From an uncultured Clostridia bacterium (GTDB taxonomy: Bacteria > Bacillota > Clostridia > Lachnospirales > Lachnospiraceae), in assembly GCA_947088195.1 (NCBI GenBank), contig CAMUFS010000003.1, positions 1-30,738 of the forward strand: a DNA stretch of 30,738 nt, read 5' to 3'. Of this stretch, positions 14,247-22,819 are shown in pieces. Position 1 is the first letter of the stretch; each line of letters opens with the position of its first letter. The notes beneath the pieces were generated by a model that worked only from the letters and a program-made list of their open reading frames with translations, searched no databases and had not been told where the DNA came from. Both the position numbers and the translations under genes were made by a program.

Positions 14247-15701
14247 GTGACATCCTTTTTTGCAGAAGAAAATCAAACTACTTTTGAGCAAGAAATATTA
14301 GAAAATGATAATTCTTATCAAAGCGAAAAGGAAGGGAGCTCCGACATGAAAATTGTAACTATATTAGATAAAAATAACTCTTGCAAAAATATTTCTATTA
14401 TTGACGAAGGAACAGAACGGCCAAAATTATCTATAGTTGTTAATGCCAAGGAAGAGTTTTATTTTGATCCTCCTGAGTCACATTATGTCAAATATATTGA
14501 TGAAATATATTTTTCTGATTTGAATGGAGATGGTGTCGATGAAGTAATTGTTGTCTGTTCCTTAAAAGAAGGCAACTATGGCATATATATTATTGATACA
14601 GCGAATCACTCTTATCTTATTCCTCCCTACATCAATGAAACGGATTTTACTGTGGGAATTGAATATCATGTGTATTCTGTCGATGAAAATCATATTCATA
14701 TTAAAGGTGAAAACTTCGATAATATTGTTGATTTGTCATTTGATGAGATTTGGGATTGGAACTATGATCCTGAGATTACAAAAGAAAATTTCTTTCAGCC
14801 TTACCAACAAAAAGGAGCAAAGATTGGCGGTACAAATGCCGTTGGTCTTGATTCGATCGAAACGGTAAATTATAATAATCAAAACTGTATAAAATTTAGA
14901 GAACCTTTAAACTGCCCATGGCACTGGTATGGGCATCTGGGGTATATGGAAATTATCATAAGCTGGGATTCTAATGGAGAATACCATATAGAAAAAACAG
15001 AATACATCAAACAACCACTTGCGATAGAACGGAAAATATTAAAAAGCGATAAACCTTGTCAAAGTATTTCTATTACCCGACAAGGTGTTAATCAGCCAAG
15101 AATATTGATAACGGTTTCAGATAATGAACATTTTTATCTTGATCCACCTCCATTACAATACCCATCCTCCATTAATGAATTGCTTTTCACAGATCTTAAC
15201 GAGGATGGCGTACAGGAAATTATTGCTGAATGTTTTCTTGGAGGTTCTTATCCGGGTATCTATATTATTGATATAGCAAATCGCTCTTATCTTATTCCTC
15301 CTTATACCAATGATACAGATTACACTGCTGGAATAAAATACACCATTTATTCTGTGGATGAAAATCATATACAAATTAAAGGTGCAACCTATGATAATAT
15401 TATTGAAATATTAGAGGATGAGGTTCAGGACTGGAGTTTTTTCCTAGATATGACAAAAGAGGAATATATTCAGCCGTATAGGGAAACAGGGAAATTGATT
15501 GGACATTCTGAGCCAGTAGGTTTTCATGGTACAGAGATTATAAGTTATAACAATCGTAACTGTTTAAAATTTTCCCAAATCTTACATGGACCGTGGGGTA
15601 GAGCGGAATGTCTTGGATGTATGGAGACAATAATAAGTTGGAATGCGAACGGAGAATATACAATAGAAAACATAGAATATTATAAAGAACCTTCATGGTA
15701 A
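14247..15701 (+). CDS. Unknown protein with two copies of one domain; signal peptide apparently lost
   Basis: A 484-residue protein of unknown function built of two homologous units of about 220 residues (about 34-256 and 261-482). Each unit contains an Asp-rich D-L-N-x-D-G-V-x-E loop (91-99 and 316-324) resembling calcium-binding loops of FG-GAP/EF-hand-like proteins, then YIIDxANxSYLIPPY, YSVDENHI and IISWxxNGEY. The two halves are also similar at DNA level, for instance near 14587-14630 and 15265-15310. The first residues, TSFFAEENQTTFEQEI, look like the end of a signal peptide and an extracellular linker, but the hydrophobic core is missing and an in-frame stop lies at 14220-14222. GTG at 14247 has a weak ribosome site; ATG at 14346, behind GAAGGGAG, is well placed and could make a cytoplasmic 451-residue form. 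Possible 5'-truncated gene. Confidence 0.6.
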   Translation: MTSFFAEENQTTFEQEILENDNSYQSEKEGSSDMKIVTILDKNNSCKNISIIDEGTERPKLSIVVNAKEEFYFDPPESHYVKYIDEIYFSDLNGDGVDEVIVVCSLKEGNYGIYIIDTANHSYLIPPYINETDFTVGIEYHVYSVDENHIHIKGENFDNIVDLSFDEIWDWNYDPEITKENFFQPYQQKGAKIGGTNAVGLDSIETVNYNNQNCIKFREPLNCPWHWYGHLGYMEIIISWDSNGEYHIEKTEYIKQPLAIERKILKSDKPCQSISITRQGVNQPRILITVSDNEHFYLDPPPLQYPSSINELLFTDLNEDGVQEIIAECFLGGSYPGIYIIDIANRSYLIPPYTNDTDYTAGIKYTIYSVDENHIQIKGATYDNIIEILEDEVQDWSFFLDMTKEEYIQPYRETGKLIGHSEPVGFHGTEIISYNNRNCLKFSQILHGPWGRAECLGCMETIISWNANGEYTIENIEYYKEPSW

Positions 15702-15773
15702 CTTTATATTGGCGGTATGAATCAAATGTATTCCATTTTAATATTAGTTTATTGGAAAAGTTATAAACAGATG

Positions 15774-15802
15774 TTGTGGTTATAGGAAAATCATGCTATT
15801 AT
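15774..15802 (+). promoter_or_regulatory. Promoter of the pfk-dnaX-ybaB-recR operon
   Basis: TTGTGG (15774-15779), 17-bp spacer, TATTAT (15797-15802), in an AT-rich 145-bp gap; about 54 bp before the pfk start. Confidence 0.6.
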
Positions 15803-15855
15803 TAACAATAGTTACTTATTAATAATTTTATTTTAAAAGATGGGATGTGATATGT

Positions 15856-16941
15856 ATGAGAATTGGAATGTTGACAAGCGGCGGTGACTGCCAGAGCCTG
15901 AATGCGACAATGCGCGGTGTGGCAAAGACTCTTTATGAAAATGTGGAGGATGTTACTATCTTCGGATTTTTGGAGGGGTATAAGGGTCTGATGTACGGGG
16001 AATATGAGAAGATGTCATCGAGGGACTTTTCTGGTATTCTGACGGAGGGCGGAACGATTCTTGGCACTTCTAGACAGCCATTTAAGCTGATGAGGCAGCC
16101 AGATCCAGATGGCAATGACAAGGTGCAGTTAATGAAGGGAACTTACAAAAGACTGAAGCTGGATTGTCTGGTTATGCTGGGGGGAAATGGAAGCCATAAG
16201 ACGGCAAATCTGCTCCGAGAAGAAGGGCTTAATGTGGTGACTCTTCCAAAAACAATCGACAATGATCTGTGGGGCACTGATATGACCTTTGGTTTCCAGA
16301 GTGCAGTAAATATTGCGACCAATGCGATTGATTGTATCCATACGACGGCTGCTTCTCATGGCAGAGTATTTATTGTGGAGGTTATGGGACATAAGGCAGG
16401 ATGGCTTACGCTTCACGCTGGAATCGCAGGTGGTGCGGATATTATCTTGATTCCTGAGATTCCTTATGATATTAAGCATGTGGTGGATGCTATCAATAAG
16501 AGAAAGAAGCAGGGAAAACGCTTCACTATATTGGCGGTGGCAGAGGGAGCGTTGTCTGTGGAGGATGCGGCTCTCAGCAAAAAGGAGTTTAAGGAGAAGA
16601 GAAAGAATTGGAAGTTCCCAAGCATTTCTTATGAGATCGCAGATGCCATACAGAATATGGCAGGTGAAGAGGTGCGCATAACCGTGCCGGGACACACACA
16701 GCGAGGCGGTGAGCCATGCCCATATGATAGAGTGCTGTCTACTAGGCTTGGTGCGGCAGCAGCAGGTATGATTATGCGGCAGGAATATGGCAATATGGCA
16801 GGAATCCGAAACAATAAGATTGTCAGTGTGCCGCTTCAGGAGGTTGCTGGTAAGCTTAAGACGGTGAATCCAAATGATCCAATTATTATGGAAGCAAAGT
16901 CTATTGGTATCTGTTTTGGTGATGATCCAATAACGAAATAA
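15856..16941 (+). CDS. 6-phosphofructokinase, mixed/group III type
   Basis: A 361-residue phosphofructokinase, longer than the 320-residue E. coli PfkA type. The substrate site is KTIDNDLWGTD (Asp135 and Asp137 catalytic), with GGDCQ (9-13) for phosphoryl-donor binding and EVMGHKAGW where classic enzymes have MGR. Donor choice depends on two positions: Gly104 of E. coli is kept (G112 in GGNGS, suggesting ATP), while Gly124 is Lys132 (PKTIDND), as in pyrophosphate enzymes. The preceding Asp103 is Asn111. Gly plus Lys is the combination of the group III or mixed-substrate family, mostly ATP-using. ATG at 15856 follows GGGATG. It is 18 bp from dnaX and co-oriented, so probably the first gene of that operon. 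Confidence 0.85.
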   Translation: MRIGMLTSGGDCQSLNATMRGVAKTLYENVEDVTIFGFLEGYKGLMYGEYEKMSSRDFSGILTEGGTILGTSRQPFKLMRQPDPDGNDKVQLMKGTYKRLKLDCLVMLGGNGSHKTANLLREEGLNVVTLPKTIDNDLWGTDMTFGFQSAVNIATNAIDCIHTTAASHGRVFIVEVMGHKAGWLTLHAGIAGGADIILIPEIPYDIKHVVDAINKRKKQGKRFTILAVAEGALSVEDAALSKKEFKEKRKNWKFPSISYEIADAIQNMAGEEVRITVPGHTQRGGEPCPYDRVLSTRLGAAAAGMIMRQEYGNMAGIRNNKIVSVPLQEVAGKLKTVNPNDPIIMEAKSIGICFGDDPITK

Positions 16942-16959
16942 GAATAAGGAGCAGAAGAC

Positions 16960-18525
16960 ATGTCCTATACTGCATTATATCGCAAGTTCCGTCCAAGTAC
17001 CTTTGATGAGATAAAAGAGCAGCAGCATATCGTCACAACTTTAAAAAATCAAATAGAGAATGACAGAATTGGCCATGCCTATTTATTTTGCGGAACACAC
17101 GGAACTGGGAAGACGAGTATTGCCAAGATATTTGCAAGGGCGGTCAACTGTGAGCATCGGACTGGCGCAAATCCCTGCAATACATGTGCTTTGTGCAGGG
17201 CAGCGCTCTCCGGCTCATCCATGAATGTAATAGAGATTGACGCGGCATCCAACAATGGTGTGGACAGCATCCGGGAGATCCGTGATGAGGTTCAATATTC
17301 ACCGACAGAGGGAAAATATAAGGTTTATATTATTGATGAGGTTCATATGCTTTCCATAGGAGCGTTTAACGCTCTACTGAAAACTTTGGAGGAGCCACCG
17401 CCATATGTGATTTTTATTCTTGCGACCACAGAGGCACATAAGATTCCAATTACGATACTTTCCAGATGTCAGAGATATGATTTTAAGAGAATATCTTTGG
17501 AAGCGATTGCACAACATTTAAAGGAGCTTTTAGAAAAAGAGGGAGTGGAGGCAGAGGAGAAGGCACTCCGCTATATTGCAAAGGCAGCAGATGGCTCTGA
17601 CCGTGATGCACTTAGCCTTCTAGATCAATGCCTTGCCTTTCATATGAACCAGACGCTCACTTATGATAAGGTTTTGGAAGTTCTGGGAGCGGTGGATACT
17701 GAGATATTCAGCAAGCTATTACGGCGAATTATCGCACAGGATACATTGGGCGTGATACAGGAGCTTGACGGGCTTATTATGTCAGGCAGAGATCTTGGGC
17801 AATTCACAGTAGATTTTACATGGTATATGAGGAATCTTCTGTTAGTGCAGGCAGCAGATAATGCGGAGGAGCTTTTGGATGTCTCGAAGGAGGGCAAGAA
17901 GGCATTGCTTGAGGAGGCCAAGATGCTGGAAACCAGTGTGTTGATGCGCTATATCCGCATTTTTTCTGAGCTTACCGGAAAGCTTAAGTATTCCGCACAG
18001 AAGAGGGTATTGACAGAGCTTGCTTTGATTAAACTCACAAAGCCAGAGATGGAGAGAGATACCGAGGCGCTGCTAAATAGAATTGCCAATATAGAAAAGC
18101 GGTTAGAGAGTGGAATTTTTGTAGATCAGCATGTTTCTGAAGCAGAGAGGGATTCTGTTTGGGAGGAGCCAGAGGAAGAGACTTCGAAAAATCTGCCGCC
18201 GGCACAGTCTGAGGATGTCAGAAGAGCAAAGGAGGCTATGCCGGAAGTGATTCGTCAGGCGAAGCATCCGATTAAAGAATACCTTGGGAAGTGCAGATGC
18301 CGGGATGGCGGTGAGGGTCGCCTGTTATTGATAACGACAGATGAGATAGCACATGGCTATTTGTCAGGGGAGAGAAACAAAAGTGAGATTGAGAGCCTTG
18401 TGTCCCAGGTGATACAGAAAGAGATTTCCGTGGAAGTGAAATTAATCCAAGAGACGCAGGATAACAAATCAGATTTTCTTGCGGCACAGAGCAAGATTCA
18501 TATGGAAATAAGTGAGGAGGAATAA
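16960..18525 (+). CDS. dnaX: DNA polymerase III subunit gamma/tau
   Basis: A 521-residue clamp-loader ATPase that loads the beta clamp and couples the replisome. It opens with the near-invariant YRKFRPSTFDEI. Walker A is GTHGTGKTS (45-53; His where Arg or Pro is common). The zinc module uses Cys64, Cys73, Cys76 and Cys79, Walker B/DEVH is IIDEVHML (124-131), and the sensor region is LSRCQRYDF. AAA+ lid and collar domains follow to about residue 370, then a short acidic linker and a small C-terminal domain, much shorter than the tau tail of E. coli. No slippery A-tract of the E. coli frameshift type was noted. The ribosome site is AAGGAG. Followed by ybaB after 3 bp. Confidence 0.93.
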   Translation: MSYTALYRKFRPSTFDEIKEQQHIVTTLKNQIENDRIGHAYLFCGTHGTGKTSIAKIFARAVNCEHRTGANPCNTCALCRAALSGSSMNVIEIDAASNNGVDSIREIRDEVQYSPTEGKYKVYIIDEVHMLSIGAFNALLKTLEEPPPYVIFILATTEAHKIPITILSRCQRYDFKRISLEAIAQHLKELLEKEGVEAEEKALRYIAKAADGSDRDALSLLDQCLAFHMNQTLTYDKVLEVLGAVDTEIFSKLLRRIIAQDTLGVIQELDGLIMSGRDLGQFTVDFTWYMRNLLLVQAADNAEELLDVSKEGKKALLEEAKMLETSVLMRYIRIFSELTGKLKYSAQKRVLTELALIKLTKPEMERDTEALLNRIANIEKRLESGIFVDQHVSEAERDSVWEEPEEETSKNLPPAQSEDVRRAKEAMPEVIRQAKHPIKEYLGKCRCRDGGEGRLLLITTDEIAHGYLSGERNKSEIESLVSQVIQKEISVEVKLIQETQDNKSDFLAAQSKIHMEISEEE

Positions 18526-18528
18526 AGA

Positions 18529-18882
18529 ATGGCAAAGCGTGGTGGATTTCCGGGAGGTGTGCCCGGCAATATGAATAACCTGATGAAGCAGGCACAGAGG
18601 ATGCAGCGTCAGATGGAGGAGAATGCAAAGGAGCTTGAGACAAAGGAATTTAGTGCAGCAGCGGGCGGCGGTGCAGTGGAAGTGACAGTTTCTGGGAAAA
18701 AAGAAGTCACAAAGGTACAGCTCTCCAAGGAAGTGGTTGATCCAGAGGATATAGAGATGCTGGAGGATTTAATTGTTGCAGCGACAAATGAGGCTTTGAG
18801 AAAAGCGGAGGAGGCATCACAGGAATCTATGTCAAAGCTGACAGGCGGGCTTGGCGGTTTGGGCAGCGGTTTCCCGTTCTAA
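18529..18882 (+). CDS. ybaB: YbaB/EbfC-family nucleoid-associated protein
   Basis: A 117-residue protein of the usual family size: an N-terminal helix NNLMKQAQRMQRQMEENAKEL, a beta segment GAVEVTVSGKKEVTKVQL, a C-terminal helix with DLIVAATNEALRKAEEASQE, and a Gly-rich tail. Dimers bind DNA as tweezers and influence nucleoid organisation. It lies between dnaX (3 bp upstream) and recR (7 bp downstream), the arrangement found across most bacteria and called yaaK in Bacillus. A strong GAGGAGG site sits in the dnaX end. Confidence 0.92.
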   Translation: MAKRGGFPGGVPGNMNNLMKQAQRMQRQMEENAKELETKEFSAAAGGGAVEVTVSGKKEVTKVQLSKEVVDPEDIEMLEDLIVAATNEALRKAEEASQESMSKLTGGLGGLGSGFPF

Positions 18883-18889
18883 AATCATT

Positions 18890-19489
18890 ATGGATTATTA
18901 TAGCAGTCAAATTACAAAATTAATTGAAGAATTATCTTCTCTGCCGGGGATAGGTGCAAAATCAGCACAAAGGTTGGCATTTTATATTATAAATATGCCA
19001 AAGGATCGGGTTGACACTCTAGTGAATACTATTTCTGAGGCAAAAGCGAATGTCAGGTATTGCAAAAAATGTTTTACACTTACGGATCAAGAATATTGTC
19101 CCATTTGCAGCAGTTCCCGAAGGGATTCTGCTACAATTATGGTGGTGGAGAATACCAGAGACATGGCAGCTTATGAGAAAACAGGAAAGTATGAGGGTGT
19201 TTATCATGTCCTACATGGGGCGATATCCCCTATGCTTGGGATAGGTCCCAATGATATTAAGCTTAAGGAGCTGATGCAGCGTCTTTCAGCGGAGAACGTT
19301 AGTGAAGTTATTATCGCCACAAATTCCAGCTTGGAAGGAGAGACAACAGCGATGTATATCAGTAAATTGATTAAGCCAACTGGGATAAAGGTTAGCCGGA
19401 TTGCGAGCGGCGTTCCTGTGGGCGGAGATCTGGAATACATTGATGAGGTGACACTTCTAAGAGCATTGGAAGGCAGAGTTGAACTGTAG
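18890..19489 (+). CDS. recR: Recombination protein RecR
   Basis: A 199-residue protein that loads RecA at gaps with RecF/RecO. It has an N-terminal helix-hairpin-helix (LSSLPGIGAKSAQRLAFYI, 15-33), a zinc finger with Cys58, Cys61, Cys70 and Cys73, then a Toprim domain (IMVVENTRDMAAYEKTGKYEGVYHVLHG) and the C-terminal IASGVPVGGDLEYIDEVTLLRAL. Length and motifs are complete. ATG at 18890 fits other RecR starts; the ribosome site is poor, so translation probably depends on coupling to ybaB, whose stop lies 7 bp upstream. Last gene before the terminator. Confidence 0.93.
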   Translation: MDYYSSQITKLIEELSSLPGIGAKSAQRLAFYIINMPKDRVDTLVNTISEAKANVRYCKKCFTLTDQEYCPICSSSRRDSATIMVVENTRDMAAYEKTGKYEGVYHVLHGAISPMLGIGPNDIKLKELMQRLSAENVSEVIIATNSSLEGETTAMYISKLIKPTGIKVSRIASGVPVGGDLEYIDEVTLLRALEGRVEL

Positions 19490-19504
19490 ATCAAGAAAAC
19501 TGGT

Positions 19505-19562
19505 GAAAACAAGTGATTCTGGCACATGGAGCGCGGCTGGACATCTCTTGTTTTCTTTTTTT
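19505..19562 (+). terminator. Terminator after recR
   Basis: GAAAACAAG (19505-19513) pairs perfectly with CTTGTTTTC (19547-19555) and is followed by seven T. The 33-nt interior is GC-richer and can add weaker pairing. Confidence 0.7.
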
Positions 19563-19592
19563 AGCCATTGCAAACCAGCAGAAAGGAGTTTT

Positions 19593-21377
19593 ATGGAGAG
19601 TTCAGGAAAGGAAGAGAATAACAGCTTTCATTTCCAAGTAAATCTTGGAGGAATGTTGGATATTTTATCAAATCATTTGTATAAAAGTCAAGATGTATTT
19701 GTCAGGGAGCTTTTGCAGAATGCGGTTGATGCTGTTACAATGCGGCAAGAAAGGCAGCCGGGGTGGAAGGATGGGTACATTACTATTACAGTTGTTCCGG
19801 GAGAAAGGATAGAGGTAGCGGATAATGGGCTGGGGCTTACAAAAGAGGAAATACATCGTTTTCTTGCCGTGATTGGACAATCATCAAAGACGCAGCTTGT
19901 CAACGGGCAGATCCCACAAGATTATATAGGAAGGTTTGGCATAGGGCTTTTGTCTTGTTTTATGGTGTCTGATTCTATCACTGTGCTGACTGTGCCAATG
20001 GATGAAAGTCAGGCAAATATATGGACAGGATATGAGAATGGAACTTATACGTTAGAGCCATTTGATGCAGTCCAGATAGAAAAAGAGGTTGGCACAACGG
20101 TAATATTGAAGGCGAAAAAAGGGCAGGAGCATTATTTCCAAGAAAAAAAGATTGCAGAGCTTGTGCAATATTATGGACTTGCGCTTCCAGTACCAGTATA
20201 CCTGTCAGGAAGCACAGAGAAATTGAACAACATGCCATCAAGATTTTCTACTATGAGGCGCAGCCAGCTATTGGCATTTGGGGAATGGCTTTTTGAGGAA
20301 GAATTTTTGGATGCGATACCAATACAGACAGCACATTTAAGTGGTGTTGCATTTATATTGTCATATCGCACAGATCCGTCCATTAAAAACAGAAATCGTA
20401 TTTATTTAAAGAATATGCTGCTTACTGAGGATGGGAATACGCTGCTTCCATCATGGGCGTTTTTTATGCGCTGTTTTTTAAATACCAAAAACCTGCGCCC
20501 AACAGCATCGCGGGAGGATTTTTACGAGGATGATGAACTTGTGAAAGCAAGAAAAGAATTTGATAGGGCTGTGAGAGATTATCTCAAGAAATTGGCGTGT
20601 GATAGGCAGGAATGTCTGGTAAATATTGTGAATACGCATGTGCAGGCAATAAAGTCAATGGCTGTATGGGATGATCAGATGTTTCGGCTGTTTATAGATT
20701 ATCTGCCATTTGAGACGAGTGAGGGAACTTGTACAGGAAGCTATCTAAAGCATGCCGGGAAGGCAGAATGGATCAATACAGTGCCGGGATTTCAGCAGCT
20801 AAAGCCTCTTTATATGGCACAGGGCAGGCTTTTAATATGTACTGGGTATACAAATGATGAGGAATTAATTAGGAAACTTGCAGATATGTTTGCCCTTCCT
20901 CTGACACCTTTTCGTGAGGAGAGCATAGGCTTTGTGTTGAAGGAGTTGCAGCCGTTGGAATATGAGCAAACGGAATTTTTTTCTTTCACTGCCAGCCGGG
21001 CAGTAAAAGAATTTGATTGTAAAGTGGAAGTAAGAAGGTTCCTTCCAGTAGATCTGCCAGTGCTTTATTCTGTGAGTGATGAAGTTCAGTTTTTAAGACG
21101 GTTGCAGTCAGTGAGAGAGAAATCCTCCAATTTATTTTCTAATGCACTTTCTTCTTTGATCAATGGCGTGGAGGAAAAACCGCTTGCTGTATTATATCTA
21201 AATCTAAACAGCTCGCTAATACAGCGCATGGTGCAGATTACGGATGGGACATTGCTAAGGAGCGTTGTCCGGGTGCTTTATGTACAAGCACTCCTTGCAG
21301 GAGGACATCCTTTAAGGGAGAGTGAATTAAAGGTATTGAACAAAGAATTGTTAGCTTTGATTGAATACCATTTGTAA
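19593..21377 (+). CDS. HSP90-family chaperone (HtpG homologue)
   Basis: A 594-residue HSP90 homologue. The ATP-binding GHKL fold is intact: E39-x3-N43-x2-D46 in RELLQNAVDA, DNGLGL (77-82) and GRFGIGLLS (113-121). The middle domain keeps RIYLKNMLL and the catalytic-loop arginine in NLRPTASREDF, so ATP hydrolysis is likely. The C terminus has the dimerisation-like LNLNSSLIQRMVQI and ends without MEEVD. It is about 30 residues shorter than E. coli HtpG and more diverged, so it belongs to the HSP90-like branch found in Clostridia and Actinobacteria. ATG at 19593 follows AAAGGAG at short spacing; a longer in-frame ORF upstream crosses the recR terminator. The next gene, 62 bp on, is a probable partner. 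Confidence 0.85.
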   Translation: MESSGKEENNSFHFQVNLGGMLDILSNHLYKSQDVFVRELLQNAVDAVTMRQERQPGWKDGYITITVVPGERIEVADNGLGLTKEEIHRFLAVIGQSSKTQLVNGQIPQDYIGRFGIGLLSCFMVSDSITVLTVPMDESQANIWTGYENGTYTLEPFDAVQIEKEVGTTVILKAKKGQEHYFQEKKIAELVQYYGLALPVPVYLSGSTEKLNNMPSRFSTMRRSQLLAFGEWLFEEEFLDAIPIQTAHLSGVAFILSYRTDPSIKNRNRIYLKNMLLTEDGNTLLPSWAFFMRCFLNTKNLRPTASREDFYEDDELVKARKEFDRAVRDYLKKLACDRQECLVNIVNTHVQAIKSMAVWDDQMFRLFIDYLPFETSEGTCTGSYLKHAGKAEWINTVPGFQQLKPLYMAQGRLLICTGYTNDEELIRKLADMFALPLTPFREESIGFVLKELQPLEYEQTEFFSFTASRAVKEFDCKVEVRRFLPVDLPVLYSVSDEVQFLRRLQSVREKSSNLFSNALSSLINGVEEKPLAVLYLNLNSSLIQRMVQITDGTLLRSVVRVLYVQALLAGGHPLRESELKVLNKELLALIEYHL

Positions 21378-21439
21378 GGCAGAAAAACAGCAAAGAGTAG
21401 ATTACATTTATTCGCGGGTGCGATTAGAAAGGGGTTATT

Positions 21440-22534
21440 ATGGCAAAAGATTCCTTTGACGGAGAAGTAATGTCGATGATACTTAATATGGTTCCAAAAG
21501 GAGCAGAAAAAATAGAGGCATTGAGAGGCTATATAAAAGAGGCAGATGAAGCAGGGGAGGTATATTATCAGCTTATATGGCGTTTTGAATATGCATATCA
21601 GGAATATTTTTATGGAGATCCTGTTAAGACGATGCCAATCGCATCAGAATTTACTGAAATATATGAAGCAAATCCAAATGTACTGGATCATGTGCCTGAC
21701 AATGGAGGGGCAGAGAGTTATCTTATGATTACACAGATGGGGCTTGACAATGTGGTAGCGCTCCCGCAGATTCCAATGGAGGAATGGCAAACGATGATGG
21801 ACAAGTTCTATGTACTTGTAAAAAGATTTAATATCGGGCACAGAGTCTATTGGTGGCAGCTTGCCCGTTTTTGGCAGTATATAGATCAGGATAAGGCATA
21901 CCAGTATTTTCAGAGATTTTGGAAAACGGGAAGGGATGGACTCTCCGATTGTCGTGCATGTGAACGTAGCTATGCAATACACATGTCTTTGCTTATAGGA
22001 GACAGAAAAGCAGCAGATGAATATGCAAAACCATTAAAGGCAGGACGTGACAATTTTTGCAGTGATGCCGCTAAGCTTTACAGATATTATTATCTGGAGG
22101 ATGCACTAGACAGAGGAGACTTGAGAGAGGCTGCTATATATGCAAATCAGTTAAGCGTGAAAATGGAACATCGCGCACATGATTTAAGCTTTTTTGGTGC
22201 AGCAATACGCTGCTTTGCCTACACAAATATGGAAAAAGCGATTAAAAAGTTTGAGGTAAGCATCGATCTGGCATTGGGGCTATGGGATCAGCTAAAGGTA
22301 TATAATTATTATAAAGGGGCCTATGTGTGCTTCCATCAGCTTGCCAAGGATATGGATACTGTCGCCTTAAAACTGCCAGAAGCATTTCCGCTTTATACAA
22401 AAGATGGGATATACCAATGTAGGGAGCTTGGAGAATGGTTTTATAAACAGGCAGAGAATATTGGACAGAAGTTTGATAAGAGAAATGGGAGCTGTTATTT
22501 TGAGGAAAATTTGGCAAAGGCATTGTTGCCATAA
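21440..22534 (+). CDS. Helical-repeat (TPR-like) protein, putative HSP90 partner
   Basis: A 364-residue protein, cytoplasmic, with no signal or membrane segment. It is almost all helical and rich in aromatic residues, with TPR-like helix pairs such as DRKAADEYAKPLKAGRD, ALDRGDLREAAIYANQL and EKAIKKFEVSIDLALGLWD, each with a small residue where TPR helices pack. I do not recognise a named family. It lies 62 bp after the HSP90 homologue on the same strand, behind AGAAAGGGG, with no terminator between them, so the two are probably one operon. TPR proteins are the standard co-chaperones of eukaryotic Hsp90, and a comparable partnership is inferred here, not shown. The 3' boundary is the hairpin at 22657. 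Confidence 0.65.
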   Translation: MAKDSFDGEVMSMILNMVPKGAEKIEALRGYIKEADEAGEVYYQLIWRFEYAYQEYFYGDPVKTMPIASEFTEIYEANPNVLDHVPDNGGAESYLMITQMGLDNVVALPQIPMEEWQTMMDKFYVLVKRFNIGHRVYWWQLARFWQYIDQDKAYQYFQRFWKTGRDGLSDCRACERSYAIHMSLLIGDRKAADEYAKPLKAGRDNFCSDAAKLYRYYYLEDALDRGDLREAAIYANQLSVKMEHRAHDLSFFGAAIRCFAYTNMEKAIKKFEVSIDLALGLWDQLKVYNYYKGAYVCFHQLAKDMDTVALKLPEAFPLYTKDGIYQCRELGEWFYKQAENIGQKFDKRNGSCYFEENLAKALLP

Positions 22535-22656
22535 AGGCATCGTTGTTATAATGGGCACGTACACCTTTCAACAGGAACATGAAGGGAACGCCGTTCTGAT
22601 TTAGACTACATTTTTTGTAAAAGAAATGTATTTTGTTGTATATTAATTTTGCATCA

Positions 22657-22693
22657 ACTGTCAGATTGTTTAAGGTCTGGCAGTTATTTTTTC
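22657..22693 (+). terminator. Terminator of the HSP90/TPR operon
   Basis: AACTGTCAGATT (22657-22668) pairs with GGTCTGGCAGTT (22675-22686) using wobbles, followed by A and six T (22688-22693). Confidence 0.75.
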
Positions 22694-22758
22694 TAAAAAA
22701 GAAGTTATATTCTACTTGCTTTGTATGATAATTCCTATATTTTGAATTTATAAAATAG

Positions 22759-22819
22759 TTTTACGTCGATTTTACAAAACTTTGGTTTTGTATTTTACAA
22801 ACAAAATTTAGAATATAAA
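22759..22819 (+). promoter_or_regulatory. Putative PhoP boxes and -10 of the alkaline phosphatase gene
   Basis: Direct repeats TTTTACG (22759), TTTTACA (22770), a degenerate TTTGGTT (22781) and TTTTACA (22793) are spaced 11, 11 and 12 bp, matching the about 11-bp period of Gram-positive PhoP boxes (TT-A/C/T-ACA). The last lies in the -35 region of TATAAA (22814-22819). A TACAAAAC/GTTTTGTA dyad is embedded at 22772-22791. Confidence 0.5.

Noticed and set aside
16129..16695. Leftward 188-residue ORF
   Set aside because: Antisense shadow of the phosphofructokinase gene; the translation lacks any family feature.
19479..19592. N-terminal extension of the HSP90 homologue
   Set aside because: It overlaps recR and its terminator, has no ribosome site, and HSP90 homology begins just after the ATG at 19593.
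22404..22604. Small rightward ORF beyond the TPR-like gene
   Set aside because: It mostly overlaps the TPR-like gene in another frame and has no ribosome site or recognisable sequence.
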